DNA of 64,000 bases from Bradyrhizobium sp. CCBAU 51627 (lineage in GTDB: Bacteria > Pseudomonadota > Alphaproteobacteria > Rhizobiales > Xanthobacteraceae): the NCBI RefSeq assembly GCF_028128765.1, contig NZ_LBJG01000022.1, positions 62,001-126,000 of the forward strand. The letters are read 5' to 3'. This document shows, in pieces, positions 40,928 through 51,162 of the stretch. Below the pieces are notes generated by a model. That model was not told the DNA's origin and made no database searches. It saw nothing but the letters and a program-made list of their open reading frames with translations. A program made the position numbers and the translations under genes. Numbering within the stretch: the stretch's first letter is position 1; each line of letters starts with the position of its first letter.

Positions 40928-42282
40928 GCGACGAGCCTCCGGATCGCGGCATTGAAGCCTTCGCGCGCGGACTGGCGCAGCCTGTGCTGCCCGCCCTCAA
41001 CAACCTTGTTGCCGCCAGCCCAGACGCAATCGATCGCGCTGCCGCCGGCCGCAAAGATCCAGCCGTCGATGAGGGCATCGCCGCGGCGCCCCGCCAGCGA
41101 CGGATGCGTGGCATCGAGCGTGACTATGTCAGCACGCGCGCCCGGGGTAAGGCCGACGGCCGACTGCGCCAATGCCTGCGCGCCGCCTGCCAGTGCGTGA
41201 TCGAACAATGTGCGTCCCGTTGAATGGCGGGCGCCGCCGGAGAGCACGTTGCGCGCGCGATGCTTGAGCCGTTGGCCGTATTCAAGCTGGCGCAGTTCAT
41301 CGGCGACGCCGACCAGCACGTTTGAATCGGTGCCGATGCCGAACATGCCGCCGGCGTCGAGAAATTCGCGCGCCGGAAAGATGCCGTCTCCGAGACTCGC
41401 TTCAGTCACAGGGCAGAGCCCTGCGACAGCGCCGGTCTCTGCGAATCTGCTGAGTTCCGCATCCGTCATATGGGTCGCGTGGATGAGGCACCAGCGCTGG
41501 TCGAGTGGCGCGTGCTCCAGCAGCCACTGCACTGGCCGCTGCCCCGACCAGGCCAGGCAATCCTCGACTTCCTTCACCTGCTCGGCGGCATGAATGTGCA
41601 CCGGCCCACCATCCGCGAGGGGAATGATTGTCGCGAGCTCGCCCGGCGCGACCGCGCGCAGGCTGTGAGGCGCGATGCCGATATTGGCGCCCGGCAATGC
41701 TCCGATCGCCTTGCGCGAGGCGGTCATCAGCGCGGCGAATTGATCCACAGAGTTGATAAAGCGACGCTGGCCGTCATGCGGCGCGGCGCCGCCGAAGGAG
41801 CCGTGGGCGTAAAAACTCGGCAGCAGCGTCAGCCCAATGCCTGAGGCTTCGGCAGCCTGCGCGATACGCCCTGCCATCTCGGCGGGATCAGCATAGTGCG
41901 ATCCGTCGCGATCGTGATGCAGATAATGGAATTCGCCGACACGGGTAAACCCGTGCTCGAGCATCTCGACATAAAGCAGCGTCGCGACGGCGGCGACGTC
42001 ATCCGGCGTCATCGCCAGCGCGAAGCGATACATCGTCTCGCGCCAGGTCCAGAACGTGTCGGTGGAATCGCAGCGCAGCTCGGCAAGTCCCGCCATGCCG
42101 CGCTGGAAGGCGTGGCTATGCAGGCTCGCAAGGCCCGGAAGCGCGATGGCGTGACGCTGGTCGCCCGCGGCTGGTGCCACATCAGGCGTCACCTCCGCGA
42201 TCGCGCCGGCGGTGATGACCACCTGCACGTCATTGGCCCAGCCCGAGGGCAGGAGCGCGGAGGCGAAATGCAGTCGGGACAT
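40924..42282 (-). CDS. hutF: Formimidoylglutamate deiminase (HutF)
   Basis: 452-residue amidohydrolase that turns N-formimino-L-glutamate into N-formyl-L-glutamate plus ammonia. Metal-binding motifs: LHSHAFQRGM (about 54, HxH), HIHAAEQVKEVEDC (about 232), LIHATHM (about 266) and GTDSNV (about 316). The presence of hutF means histidine is degraded by the five-step route needing an N-formylglutamate hydrolase (hutG), which is not in the window. First gene of the leftward operon, 78 nt from divergent hutI. Confidence 0.93.
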   Translation of the reverse strand: MSRLHFASALLPSGWANDVQVVITAGAIAEVTPDVAPAAGDQRHAIALPGLASLHSHAFQRGMAGLAELRCDSTDTFWTWRETMYRFALAMTPDDVAAVATLLYVEMLEHGFTRVGEFHYLHHDRDGSHYADPAEMAGRIAQAAEASGIGLTLLPSFYAHGSFGGAAPHDGQRRFINSVDQFAALMTASRKAIGALPGANIGIAPHSLRAVAPGELATIIPLADGGPVHIHAAEQVKEVEDCLAWSGQRPVQWLLEHAPLDQRWCLIHATHMTDAELSRFAETGAVAGLCPVTEASLGDGIFPAREFLDAGGMFGIGTDSNVLVGVADELRQLEYGQRLKHRARNVLSGGARHSTGRTLFDHALAGGAQALAQSAVGLTPGARADIVTLDATHPSLAGRRGDALIDGWIFAAGGSAIDCVWAGGNKVVEGGQHRLRQSAREGFNAAIRRLVA

Positions 42283-42316
42283 GATGACACGCCGGCTGGA
42301 CAGAACCGCCTTACGA

Positions 42317-42336
42317 TTATATGTCTAGACATATAA
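42317..42336. promoter_or_regulatory. HutC operator, 20-bp perfect palindrome (TTATATGTCTAGACATATAA)
   Basis: Perfect 20-bp palindrome in the 78-nt gap between divergent hutF and hutI. Its centre TGTCTAGACA fits the GntR/HutC-subfamily consensus GT-N-TA-N-AC. Bound repressor would cover both promoters. Confidence 0.82.
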
Positions 42337-42360
42337 GTCAAGCATCCGACGGGTATCGGC

Positions 42361-43575
42361 ATGGCAGAGCGCTTCGACCGGATCTGGCACAACGCCCGGC
42401 TCGCCACGATGCGAGCCGACCGTCCCGATCTCGGCGAGACCGAGCACGGTGTCATCGCCGCGCGCGGCGGCCGCATCGCCTATGTAGGCACGCAAGCGGA
42501 TTTTCCTGGCGATGCCGACGCGACCGAGCGGATCGATTGCGAGGGACGGTGGATCACGCCGGGCCTCGTCGATTGCCACACCCATCTCGTCTATGGCGGC
42601 GATCGTGCCCACGAATTCGAGCTGCGCCTGAAGGGCGCGAGCTACGAGGAGATTGCCCGTGCCGGCGGCGGTATCGTTTCGACGGTTGCGGCGACGCGCA
42701 AGGCGAATGAAGCCGAACTGGTCGCGAGTGCATTGCCCCGGCTGGATGCGTTGATCGGTGAGGGCGCCACCACGGTCGAGATCAAGTCCGGCTACGGCCT
42801 CAACACCGAGACCGAGATGCGGCAGCTCTCTGCCGCACGTAATCTTGGCCGTCAGCGGCCGGTTGCCATCCGCACCTCTTTCCTCGGCGCGCATGCGCTT
42901 CCGGTCGAGGCCGATGGCGACAAGGCCCGCTACATCGACCTCGTCTGTAACGAGATGTTGCCCGCTGTCGCGAAGGCGGGTCTGGCCGATGCTGTCGATG
43001 CCTTCATGGAGGGCATCGCTTTCTCGGCCGAGCAGACGGCGCGGGTGTTCGAGACGGCCAGGTCGCTCGGTCTGCCGGTGAAACTGCACGCGGATCAGCT
43101 CTCGAACCTCGGCGGTGCTGCGCTCGCCGCAAAGTTCTCGGCGCTCTCCGCCGATCATCTCGAGCATACGGATGAAGCCGGCTCTGCCGCGATGGCGCAG
43201 GCGGGCACGGTGGCGGTGCTGCTACCCGGTGCGTTCTACTTCATCCGCGAGACGCAAAAACCACCGGTCGAGACGTTCCGCAAGCACGGCGTGCCCATGG
43301 CGCTCGCGACCGATTGCAATCCCGGCAGCTCGCCGCTGACCTCGTTGCTGCTCACCATGAACATGGGCGCGACGCTATTCCGGATGGACGTCGCCGAATG
43401 CCTCGCCGGCATTACCCGTGAAGGCGCGCGTGCGCTCGGCGTGCTCGCCGAAACCGGCACGCTGGAAGCCGGAAAATGGTGCGACCTCGCGATCTGGGCC
43501 ATCGAGCGGCCAGCCGAACTCGTTTACCGCATCGGTTTCAACCCGCTGCATCGCCGTGTCTGGAGGGGGCAGTGA
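42361..43575 (+). CDS. hutI: Imidazolonepropionase (HutI)
   Basis: 404 residues, amidohydrolase that opens imidazolone-propionate to N-formimino-L-glutamate. Metal ligands in [21 protein letters not shown] (HxH, about 71), [18 protein letters not shown] (about 241) and [11 protein letters not shown] (about 318), as in characterised HutI. First gene of the rightward operon; the stop shares one base with the hutH start (TGATG). Confidence 0.95.
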   Translation: MAERFDRIWHNARLATMRADRPDLGETEHGVIAARGGRIAYVGTQADFPGDADATERIDCEGRWITPGLVDCHTHLVYGGDRAHEFELRLKGASYEEIARAGGGIVSTVAATRKANEAELVASALPRLDALIGEGATTVEIKSGYGLNTETEMRQLSAARNLGRQRPVAIRTSFLGAHALPVEADGDKARYIDLVCNEMLPAVAKAGLADAVDAFMEGIAFSAEQTARVFETARSLGLPVKLHADQLSNLGGAALAAKFSALSADHLEHTDEAGSAAMAQAGTVAVLLPGAFYFIRETQKPPVETFRKHGVPMALATDCNPGSSPLTSLLLTMNMGATLFRMDVAECLAGITREGARALGVLAETGTLEAGKWCDLAIWAIERPAELVYRIGFNPLHRRVWRGQ

Positions 43576-45131
43576 TGGCGCTGGGCGCAACGATGGCCGT
43601 CATCAAGGGAACGGTGAGCCTCGACGATCTTGCGCTCGTGCTTGCGGGCGCTTCTGTCGAGCTCGATCCCACGTTGTGGCCGCGCGTCGAGGCGGCCGCG
43701 GCGATTGTCGCAAAGGCCGCGCGGGCTGCGGATCCCGTCTATGGCATCAACACCGGTTTCGGGAAGCTGGCCTCGAAGCGCATTCCGCCTGATCAGACCG
43801 CGCTGCTCCAGCGCAACCTCATCGTCTCGCATTGCTGCGGCGTCGGTCCCGCAACGCCGGAGCCGATCGTCCGGCTGATGATGGCGCTGAAGATCATCTC
43901 GCTCGGGCGCGGCGCCTCCGGCGTGCGGCGCGAGGTGATCGAGCAGTTGCAAGCCATGCTGGCGCGAGGTGTCACACCGCTGGTGCCGCAGCAGGGCTCG
44001 GTTGGCGCTTCCGGTGATCTCGCGCCGCTTGCGCATATGACGGCGGTGATGATCGGCGAAGGGCAGGCGATCGGCGATGGGAAAACCGTGTCGGGCGCTG
44101 AGGCGCTGGCGGCAGCCGGTCTTGCGCCGCTGACGCTCGGCCCCAAGGAGGGTCTCGCGCTGATCAACGGCACACAATTCTCGACTGCCTATGCCATATC
44201 AGGCGCGCTCCGCGCATTGCGTCTCGTCCGTGCTGCGCTCGTCACCGGTGCGCTGTCGGTCGATGCGGCGATGGCTTCGACCGCGCCGTTCCGCCCCGAA
44301 ATCCAGGCGCTGCGCGGGCACGCCGGGCAGATCGCCGCGGCCGCGACGCTGACCGCGCTGCTCGAGGGCAGCGACATCCGCCTGTCGCATCTCGAAGGCG
44401 ACGAACGCGTGCAGGATCCCTATTGCCTGCGCTGCCAGCCGCAGGTCGCCGGCGCCGCGCTAGACCTGATCACGCAGGCCGCGCGCACGCTGATTGTCGA
44501 AGCCAATGCCGTCACTGACAATCCATTGGTGCTGGTCGAGACCGGCGAGATCGTCTCCGGCGGCAATTTCCACGCCGAGCCGGTCGCCTTTGCCGCCGAC
44601 ACGATCGCGCTGGCACTGTCGGAAATCGGAGCGATCAGCGAGCGGCGGATCGCGACGCTGGTCGATCCTGCACTCAATTTCGGCCTGCCGCCGTTCCTCA
44701 CGCCCGACCCCGGCATCAATTCCGGCTTCATGATCGCCGAGGTGACGGCGGCCGCGCTCTATGCCGAGAACAAGCAGCGCGCGGCTGCCTGCTCGATCGA
44801 TTCGACGCCGACCAGCGCCAACCAGGAAGACCATGTCTCGATGGCCGCGCATGCCGCGCGGCGCCTGTCCGACATGGCCGACAATCTCGCGTCCATCCTC
44901 GGCATCGAGCTATTGGTCGCCGCGCAAGGGATTGCACTGCGCGCGCCGCATGCGACCAGCCCGCCGCTCATTGCCGTCATGGCGAGGCTTCGCGAGCAGG
45001 TGCCCGCGCTCGGCGCCGATCGCTACATGGCCGGCGATCTCGCCAAGGCTGCTGCGCTCATCGAAGCCGATGCGTTGCCGGCCGCCGCAATCGGCGCGCT
45101 GCCGATTGATCCGTTCCCGCGACTCGACTGA
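43575..45131 (+). CDS. hutH: Histidine ammonia-lyase (HutH)
   Basis: 518 residues. Deaminates L-histidine to trans-urocanate. The cofactor MIO forms from Ala-Ser-Gly in [15 protein letters not shown] (ASG at about 148-150); [12 protein letters not shown] (about 56) and [12 protein letters not shown] (about 284) are further family signatures. GGAGG precedes the ATG at 43575; an ATG six codons later is possible. Coupled to hutI by a one-base overlap. Confidence 0.95.
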   Translation: MALGATMAVIKGTVSLDDLALVLAGASVELDPTLWPRVEAAAAIVAKAARAADPVYGINTGFGKLASKRIPPDQTALLQRNLIVSHCCGVGPATPEPIVRLMMALKIISLGRGASGVRREVIEQLQAMLARGVTPLVPQQGSVGASGDLAPLAHMTAVMIGEGQAIGDGKTVSGAEALAAAGLAPLTLGPKEGLALINGTQFSTAYAISGALRALRLVRAALVTGALSVDAAMASTAPFRPEIQALRGHAGQIAAAATLTALLEGSDIRLSHLEGDERVQDPYCLRCQPQVAGAALDLITQAARTLIVEANAVTDNPLVLVETGEIVSGGNFHAEPVAFAADTIALALSEIGAISERRIATLVDPALNFGLPPFLTPDPGINSGFMIAEVTAAALYAENKQRAAACSIDSTPTSANQEDHVSMAAHAARRLSDMADNLASILGIELLVAAQGIALRAPHATSPPLIAVMARLREQVPALGADRYMAGDLAKAAALIEADALPAAAIGALPIDPFPRLD

Positions 45132-45143
45132 AGAGGTTTCCGC

Positions 45144-46814
45144 ATGAACCGCCGACTGGACAACGACCGCGTCATCCGCGCCCCGCGCGGCAGCGAGATC
45201 AGCGCCAAGAGCTGGCTGACGGAAGCGCCGCTGCGCATGCTCATGAACAATCTCGACCCTGACGTCGCGGAGCGCCCGAGCGAACTCGTGGTCTATGGCG
45301 GCATCGGCCGCGCCGCACGCGACTGGGAGAGTTTTGACCGGATCACGACCGCCTTGCGCAAGCTCGAATCCGACCAGACCCTGCTGGTGCAATCAGGCAA
45401 GCCGGTCGGCATTTTTCGTACCCATGCCGATGCGCCGCGCGTGCTGATCGCGAACTCCAACATCGTGCCGCATTGGGCGACGCTCGATCATTTCAACGCG
45501 CTCGATCGCCAGGGTTTGATGATGTACGGCCAGATGACGGCAGGCTCCTGGATCTATATCGGCAGCCAGGGCATCGTGCAGGGCACTTACGAGACCTTCG
45601 TCGAGGTCGGCCGCCGCCATTATGACGGCAGCCTCGCCGGCAAATGGATCCTCACCGCCGGCCTCGGCGGCATGGGCGGCGCGCAGCCGCTGGCAGCGAC
45701 CATGGCGGGTGCGTCGATGCTCGCGGTCGAATGCCAGCCGAGCCGCATCGAGATGCGGCTGCGCACCGGCTATCTCGATCGCCAGGCCGCAACGCTCGAC
45801 GAAGCGCTCGCGATCATGGCGGACGCTGCGAAGACGAAGAAGGCGGTTTCGGTCGGCCTGCTCGGCAATGCCGCGGAAATCTTCCCCGAACTGGTCCGCC
45901 GCGGCGTCAAGCCCGACATCGTCACCGACCAGACCAGCGCACATGATCCGATCAACGGCTATTTGCCGAAGGGCTGGACACTGGCCGACTGGGAGGCCAA
46001 GCGCGCCTCCGATCCGAAGGCAGTGGAGCGCGCCTCGAAGATGTCGATGGTCGAGCACGTTCAAGCCATGCTGGACTTCCACGCGCAGGGCATTCCGACC
46101 CTCGATTACGGCAACAACATCCGCCAGATGGCGCAGGACATGGGCCTGAAGAACGCCTTCGATTTCCCCGGCTTCGTGCCCGCCTATATCCGGCCGCTGT
46201 TCTGCCGCGGGGTCGGGCCGTTCCGCTGGGCTGCGCTGTCGGGCGATCCCGAGGACATCTACAAGACCGACGCCAAGGTCAAGGAGCTGATGCCTGACGA
46301 CAAGCATCTGCACAACTGGCTCGACATGGCCAGGGAACGCATCAAATTCCAGGGCCTGCCGGCACGGATATGTTGGGTCGGCCTCGGCGACCGCGATCGC
46401 CTCGGGCTTGCTTTCAACGAGATGGTGGCGCGCGGCGAGTTGAAGGCGCCGATCGTGATCGGCCGCGATCATCTCGACAGCGGCTCGGTAGCGAGCCCGA
46501 ACCGCGAGACCGAGGCGATGAAGGATGGCTCGGACGCGGTGTCCGACTGGCCGCTGCTCAACGCGCTGCTCAATTGCGCCAGCGGCGCGACCTGGGTGTC
46601 GCTGCACCATGGCGGCGGCGTCGGCATTGGGTATTCGCAGCACGCCGGCATGGTGATCGTCGCCGACGGCACGCCCGAAGCGGCAAAGCGCATCGCGCGG
46701 GTGCTCTGGAACGATCCTGCCAGCGGCGTCATGCGCCACGCGGATGCCGGCTACGACATCGCGATCGACTGCGCCCGTGACAAGGGGCTCGATCTGCCGA
46801 GCCTTGCGAAGTAG
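45144..46814 (+). CDS. hutU: Urocanate hydratase (HutU)
   Basis: 556 residues, the usual length. Adds water to urocanate with tightly bound NAD+ as electrophile. Signatures: [12 protein letters not shown] (about 87), the glycine-rich [12 protein letters not shown] (about 175) and the conserved [23 protein letters not shown] (about 407-429) with the active-site Cys. Twelve nt after hutH; last gene of hutI-hutH-hutU, ending 8 nt before the convergent GGDEF-EAL gene. Confidence 0.96.
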   Translation: MNRRLDNDRVIRAPRGSEISAKSWLTEAPLRMLMNNLDPDVAERPSELVVYGGIGRAARDWESFDRITTALRKLESDQTLLVQSGKPVGIFRTHADAPRVLIANSNIVPHWATLDHFNALDRQGLMMYGQMTAGSWIYIGSQGIVQGTYETFVEVGRRHYDGSLAGKWILTAGLGGMGGAQPLAATMAGASMLAVECQPSRIEMRLRTGYLDRQAATLDEALAIMADAAKTKKAVSVGLLGNAAEIFPELVRRGVKPDIVTDQTSAHDPINGYLPKGWTLADWEAKRASDPKAVERASKMSMVEHVQAMLDFHAQGIPTLDYGNNIRQMAQDMGLKNAFDFPGFVPAYIRPLFCRGVGPFRWAALSGDPEDIYKTDAKVKELMPDDKHLHNWLDMARERIKFQGLPARICWVGLGDRDRLGLAFNEMVARGELKAPIVIGRDHLDSGSVASPNRETEAMKDGSDAVSDWPLLNALLNCASGATWVSLHHGGGVGIGYSQHAGMVIVADGTPEAAKRIARVLWNDPASGVMRHADAGYDIAIDCARDKGLDLPSLAK

Positions 46815-46821
46815 CGCGGCC

Positions 46822-48828
46822 TCAGGCCACGACCTTGGCTGCGCCTTGCTCCAGGCGCTCGCGTTCCTTCGTCAGATAATCCTCGATCGCCGCACCCGGC
46901 ATGGGTTTGGAGAAGTAATAGCCCTGCACGAAGTCGCATCCGAGGCGGCGCAGGCTGTCTAGCTGCGCGCGGGTCTCGACGCCCTCGACCACGCAGGCGA
47001 TCTCCATGTCGTCGCACAGGCCCGTGAGCGATTTGATGATCTTGTGGCTGACCTGGTTCTCGTTGATGTCGGCGACGAAGCTGCGGTCGATCTTGAGCTT
47101 GTCCAGCGGCAGGCGGTGCACATGGCTCAGCGACGAATAGCCCGTGCCGAAATCATCCAGCGAAATGCCGCAGCCCATCGCCTTCAGCGCGGCAATCGAT
47201 TGCTGCGCGCGCACGAAGTCGAACGTGACGGCGGTCTCGGTGATTTCGAAGTCGAGCCGGCGCGGCGGCACGCCGCTCCTCTCGATGATGGCGATCAGCG
47301 GCAGGATGCCCTCGGGCGAGCAGATGTCGTGGGCCGAAAGGTTGAACGACAGGCGGGCGTGATTCGGCCAGGTCTTGGCGGTCGCGAGCGCGCGCACCAG
47401 CAGCGCCTGCGTCAGGGGACGGATCAGGCCGATCCGCTCGGCAGCCGGAATGAAATCGGCCGGCGAGACCCAGCCGAGGCGGGGGCTCTGCCAGCGCGCC
47501 AGCGCCTCGAAACCTGTGGTGTGCCCGCTCATGGCATCGACGATCGGCTGAAACACCAGCTCCATCTCGGTGTCGAAATCGGCGGTGCGCAGCAGGGTCT
47601 CGATCACGCCACGGCTGCGGATCTCCGCCTCGAGCTCGCTGGAGAAGATCACCGTCCGCCCGCGCAGATGACGCTTGGCATGGTAGAGCGAATAGTCTGC
47701 ACATTCATAAAGCGCTTCCGCCGTCGTCGCCGAACGCGGATACAGCGCAAAGCCGATCGAGCAGGACAGGCTGGTATGGGCAGTGTCGAGCTGGTAGGGC
47801 AGCCTGACCTGCTCGCCGATACGCTCGCCGAGCCGCCGCAGATCGGCGTCCTCGGGGCCGCCGCACACGACGAGGCCGAATTCGTCGCCGCCCAGGCGCG
47901 CGAATTCCACCCGTTGCGGCTCAAAGCCTTCGCAGACCTCGCGGATGCGGCGCCCGGCCTCGATCAGGACGCGGTCGCCGATCGAGTGGCCATAATTGTC
48001 GTTGATGGGCTTGAAGCCGTCGAGGTCGATGATGCCGACCGCGACGCGCAAGTGCCTGCGCTCGGCATCACTGAAGGCGCTCGATAGCTCGGCGAAGAAG
48101 CGGCGGCGGTTCGGCAGCTCGGTCAGGGCATCGAGATTTGCGAGGCGAAAGTTCTCGTCCGACAGCGCCTGCGTCGCCGCCTGCTGCTCCAGCAACGATT
48201 TGCGGCTAGCGACGAGATCGGCGAAGTCGCGATAATAGATGAACAGCACCGTCACCATCGCGCCGGAGACTAGGAGATTGTTGACCGCGATCGCCTTCAG
48301 CGTCGGTTCGCCCGTGGCCCAGAAGAACAGCACATAGGGCACGTCGACGACCAAGGTCACGATCAGCGCCGCCGAACGCAAATGCATCAGCGAGAAGATG
48401 CAGCCGATCACGGTCACGGCCATGTAGAACGCGACCTGGCTCTTGGCGAAGGGATCGCCATAAGGATAGAGCGCGAACGACCAGGCGGTGAAGCCGGCAC
48501 CGATCGGCAGGGTCATCCAGTTGGTGGCGCGCAGATTGCGCAGGATGTCGGCGTCAGTGCGCACGAGGTGACGTTGGCGCAGCCACCAGAATGTACGAAG
48601 CGCCGCGAGCAGCGTCAGCACGCTCGGGACGGTCATCGTCAGCCAGTCCGGGGCGACGTTGACATAGGTATAGGCGACCGCGATCGTATTGCTGATCAGG
48701 ATGAAGTAGAGCAGCGGGATCTGCTTGGAGAAGGCGTCGAATTGCGCGCGCGACAGATCCGGGTCCTCCGGCACGCGAAACAGCCGCGTCGCGGCGGCGA
48801 GATGAACTCTCAAATCAACGGCAGGCAT
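46822..48828 (-). CDS. Membrane GGDEF-EAL cyclic-di-GMP protein
   Basis: 668 residues: six predicted membrane helices (about 35-200), a diguanylate cyclase domain with intact GGDEF (about 313-317) and a phosphodiesterase domain with intact EAL (about 441-443) plus the downstream DDFGTGYSSL loop (about 567). Both active-site motifs are complete, so synthesis and breakdown of c-di-GMP are both possible; the RxxD inhibitory site before GGDEF is absent (RVEF). The membrane part is not a recognised sensor. The ATG at 48828 was preferred to a TTG nine codons upstream. Confidence 0.9.
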   Translation of the reverse strand: MPAVDLRVHLAAATRLFRVPEDPDLSRAQFDAFSKQIPLLYFILISNTIAVAYTYVNVAPDWLTMTVPSVLTLLAALRTFWWLRQRHLVRTDADILRNLRATNWMTLPIGAGFTAWSFALYPYGDPFAKSQVAFYMAVTVIGCIFSLMHLRSAALIVTLVVDVPYVLFFWATGEPTLKAIAVNNLLVSGAMVTVLFIYYRDFADLVASRKSLLEQQAATQALSDENFRLANLDALTELPNRRRFFAELSSAFSDAERRHLRVAVGIIDLDGFKPINDNYGHSIGDRVLIEAGRRIREVCEGFEPQRVEFARLGGDEFGLVVCGGPEDADLRRLGERIGEQVRLPYQLDTAHTSLSCSIGFALYPRSATTAEALYECADYSLYHAKRHLRGRTVIFSSELEAEIRSRGVIETLLRTADFDTEMELVFQPIVDAMSGHTTGFEALARWQSPRLGWVSPADFIPAAERIGLIRPLTQALLVRALATAKTWPNHARLSFNLSAHDICSPEGILPLIAIIERSGVPPRRLDFEITETAVTFDFVRAQQSIAALKAMGCGISLDDFGTGYSSLSHVHRLPLDKLKIDRSFVADINENQVSHKIIKSLTGLCDDMEIACVVEGVETRAQLDSLRRLGCDFVQGYYFSKPMPGAAIEDYLTKERERLEQGAAKVVA

Positions 48829-49215
48829 GGCAATACGCGCCCCAAATCCCTTCAAAAACGAAGGCGATCTTGCACAGCGCGGGTAAAGGGTGCGTTAGAT
48901 TGGTTCCGGGCGGGAACAACAATCGCAGGTTGTTGGTATTGCAGCATATTTCAGCCGCGCGCGTTCGCTGAGGGACTGTTAAGCATATCGGGCCGGCAGC
49001 GGCGATGCGGGCCATCCGTCATCACGGCACAACGTCCTGCTAACCATATCCGCCGCGGTGGCGTGGTGCGCTCGGTGCACCTCTCCCGTAGGGATCCGTA
49101 GAGAGAGGTGTAGAAGAGACGCCTGTGAGCCAGCCTTGCGGGCGCTGTCCGGTTTGAGCGCGGCGGCAGTGGGCGCCCGATCGCGCCGCGCTCTGCCGTC
49201 GCGTCCCTGAAAAGA
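48829..49215. other. Intergenic region without supportable gene
   Basis: 387 nt between the GGDEF-EAL start and the stop of the acidic repeat protein. Frames here are short and shadow-like. The only structure I see is the hairpin at 49078-49110, listed separately. It should also contain the promoter of the GGDEF-EAL gene, but no clear motif stands out. Confidence 0.5.
49078..49110 (-). terminator. Hairpin (possible terminator or REP-like element)
   Basis: CACCTCTC paired with GAGAGGTG around a 17-nt loop, about 105 nt past the stop of the acidic repeat gene. The minus strand lacks a U-run. The CACCTCTCCC start resembles, from memory, small palindromic repeats common in Bradyrhizobium intergenic DNA. 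Confidence 0.35.
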
Positions 49216-50550
49216 TCAGGCGAGAGCGGCCTGTCGTGCCCGCACCGGCTCGCGGGCCCGGTCGGCGCCACGCGGCTCGGCGAGCCGCGTAAAGCTGCGC
49301 TGGCTCGCATGCACTGGCGCCTCGACGATAATGCCTTCACAGACGATTTGGCCGCCGAGCATCTTGAATTCCAGCTTGTCGTAGCGCGGCATCGTCTCGC
49401 CGGGCTCGGGCGGCAGCAGTTCGATGCGTCCCTGGATGTTCAGGGTCGCTTCGCCGGTGCCGTGAAGCCGTGGATTCCACATCCTGATCCCGGTCTCGGA
49501 CCAGCGCTGCCGGATCAGTGTGGCGCGGTCGGCGGGCTCCACGATCTTTGCTCGGGCCTTCGGCGCGTTCGAACTCTTCGGAGAGGAAGCCGCAGGAGGC
49601 TCGATGTGCGCGATGCCAACAGGCGCGTCGGCGGACACATCTTCCGCGGCAATGTCCGCGACGGCCGGCAGATCGTTGGCGACATCGGCCTCGATCTCCG
49701 CCGCGACGCTGGGAGCGGGCTCGCTGTCGACGCTGACCTCTGCGGAGGTGGGCACGGCAATCCCTTCGTCGACCACGATGACGGGGGCCTCGTCGACAGC
49801 GACCGGTTCGGCGGAGACCGGTTCGTCCTCGACGACCTGCTCGCAGGCCGCGTCCGACATTGTCTCCGCCTCTGCAGCGGCGACGTAGACCTGCTCCACG
49901 GTGACCGGCTCGACATCCTCAGGCCGTTCCGGGGATGCATCGCGGCCGATGACGGGCTCAGTGGCTTCAACCGTTTCACCTTCGACGGAAGAGACCGGAG
50001 TCTCCTCCACGGTTTCGGCTTCAACATCCGTCAGGAGCTCTACCGGGAGATCGCTGCTGACGACCGGCTCGGGAGCATCGGTTGCTTCGACTTCGGCAAA
50101 CGAAGCGGGTCCCTCGTCGACGACCTCGGGTTCAACCGCCGTCAGACGTGCCGCAGTCGGATCGTTGCCGATGACTTCGAGCGGATCAACCGGCTCGCTC
50201 GCGACCTCAACCGACGGGAACGGAGTCTGCTCGACGATGACGACGGACTCGACCTCTGCCGGTGTCTCCCGAGATGAATCGTCGTTGACGCGGACATTGG
50301 TCGTCGCCGCGGACGGGGTCTCTTCGATGACAGAGGCAGTGGCGTAGACTTCGATGTCGACGTCGCCAGGCATCGGCTCGATTTTGACGCTGTCGAGCGT
50401 CGGAGCAGCCTCTGCTATGATTGCTGGCTGCTCATCCGCAGCACTCGGCATCACCCCGATGCTGCCGTTATGCGGCGGAGGCCGAAGCCGCTTGAACGCC
50501 CATTTCACCGCAGGAATGCGGCTCAGCAATGATATCAGTCTCGATAGCAC
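49216..50550 (-). CDS. Acidic, Val/Glu-rich repetitive hypothetical protein
   Basis: 444 residues from a GTG start. Three parts: an N-terminal basic amphipathic stretch (about 1-28), a long acidic low-complexity region (about 35-320) of irregular repeats built from VE-ET-P-V units (for example VEATEPV, VEATDAPEPV, VEETPVSSVE), and a compact C-terminal part (about 340-444) with TLIRQRWSETGIRMWNPRLH, LNIQGRIELLPPEPGE and YDKLEFKMLGGQIVCEGI. No signal peptide, no known domain. The C-terminal region looks structured and is likely the conserved functional part; the acidic part is probably disordered. Alone on its strand. Confidence 0.7.
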   Translation of the reverse strand: MLSRLISLLSRIPAVKWAFKRLRPPPHNGSIGVMPSAADEQPAIIAEAAPTLDSVKIEPMPGDVDIEVYATASVIEETPSAATTNVRVNDDSSRETPAEVESVVIVEQTPFPSVEVASEPVDPLEVIGNDPTAARLTAVEPEVVDEGPASFAEVEATDAPEPVVSSDLPVELLTDVEAETVEETPVSSVEGETVEATEPVIGRDASPERPEDVEPVTVEQVYVAAAEAETMSDAACEQVVEDEPVSAEPVAVDEAPVIVVDEGIAVPTSAEVSVDSEPAPSVAAEIEADVANDLPAVADIAAEDVSADAPVGIAHIEPPAASSPKSSNAPKARAKIVEPADRATLIRQRWSETGIRMWNPRLHGTGEATLNIQGRIELLPPEPGETMPRYDKLEFKMLGGQIVCEGIIVEAPVHASQRSFTRLAEPRGADRAREPVRARQAALA

Positions 50551-50712
50551 TGGGAGTTGTCCAAGAGGTACTCAGGGCCGTGGGCAAGCGCTGATTCGCC
50601 AGCAATGTGAAAAACTGCCCCGGCCGTCACACCCCTGTCAATTGAGGCGGGACCAATTGCAGAACATCTGCACAGCAGCTCCCGCCGCGTTCATCTCCGT
50701 GCCGACTTAGGC

Positions 50713-51000
50713 CTATCGCCCGCCGGAACTTGAGCTGGCGCCCGCTCCGCCGCCGGCCTGGCTGCCCGTGTTGTTGGTGTTGCTGCCACCTGCGGATGGC
50801 GACTGAGTCCCCTTGCCGTCGCTGATCTCGTTCTGCATGTTCGAGGCACGGCCCGTCGTCATGCCCTTGGTTGCGGGACCTCGCGACGAGGGGCCGACGT
50901 CGCCCTGACCGGAGGCACCGGGGGCTGATTGTGTCTGCGCAAAGGCGCCACCGCTCGCCAGCGCCATGGCGCAGGCGGATGCCAGAATGACTGTCTTCAT
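50713..51000 (-). CDS. Small secreted Gly/Ser/Asn-rich protein (95 aa)
   Basis: 95 residues with a clear Sec signal (MKTVILASACAMALASGGAF, cleavage after AFA-Q). The mature part is low complexity: Gln, Gly, Ser and Asn, ending in a Gly/Ser run. AAGGAGAG lies 6 nt before the ATG. No domain is recognised; probably a periplasmic or extracellular small protein. Divergent from tupA with a 162-nt gap. Confidence 0.7.
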   Translation of the reverse strand: MKTVILASACAMALASGGAFAQTQSAPGASGQGDVGPSSRGPATKGMTTGRASNMQNEISDGKGTQSPSAGGSNTNNTGSQAGGGAGASSSSGGR

Positions 51001-51162
51001 TGGACTCTCCTTCACGTTGCGCTGCCCCAGCAAACCGGTTGTGCCGACGACGTTCCACCCGATGCGGCGCCACCGCATCAACTCTCCGCCGAACGTCGGG
51101 GGTTCCCGCCCTCATCGCCAGCGGCTATTGGAAGGTGCCGTTGCTTGTTCGAGGGACGACGC

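Noticed and set aside
45393..46739. 448-codon minus-strand frame opposite hutU
   Set aside because: Antisense shadow; hutU is complete and recognisable.
48951..49340. 129-codon minus-strand frame in the 49-kb gap
   Set aside because: Overlaps the end of the acidic repeat gene in another frame and includes the hairpin repeat; no coding signs.
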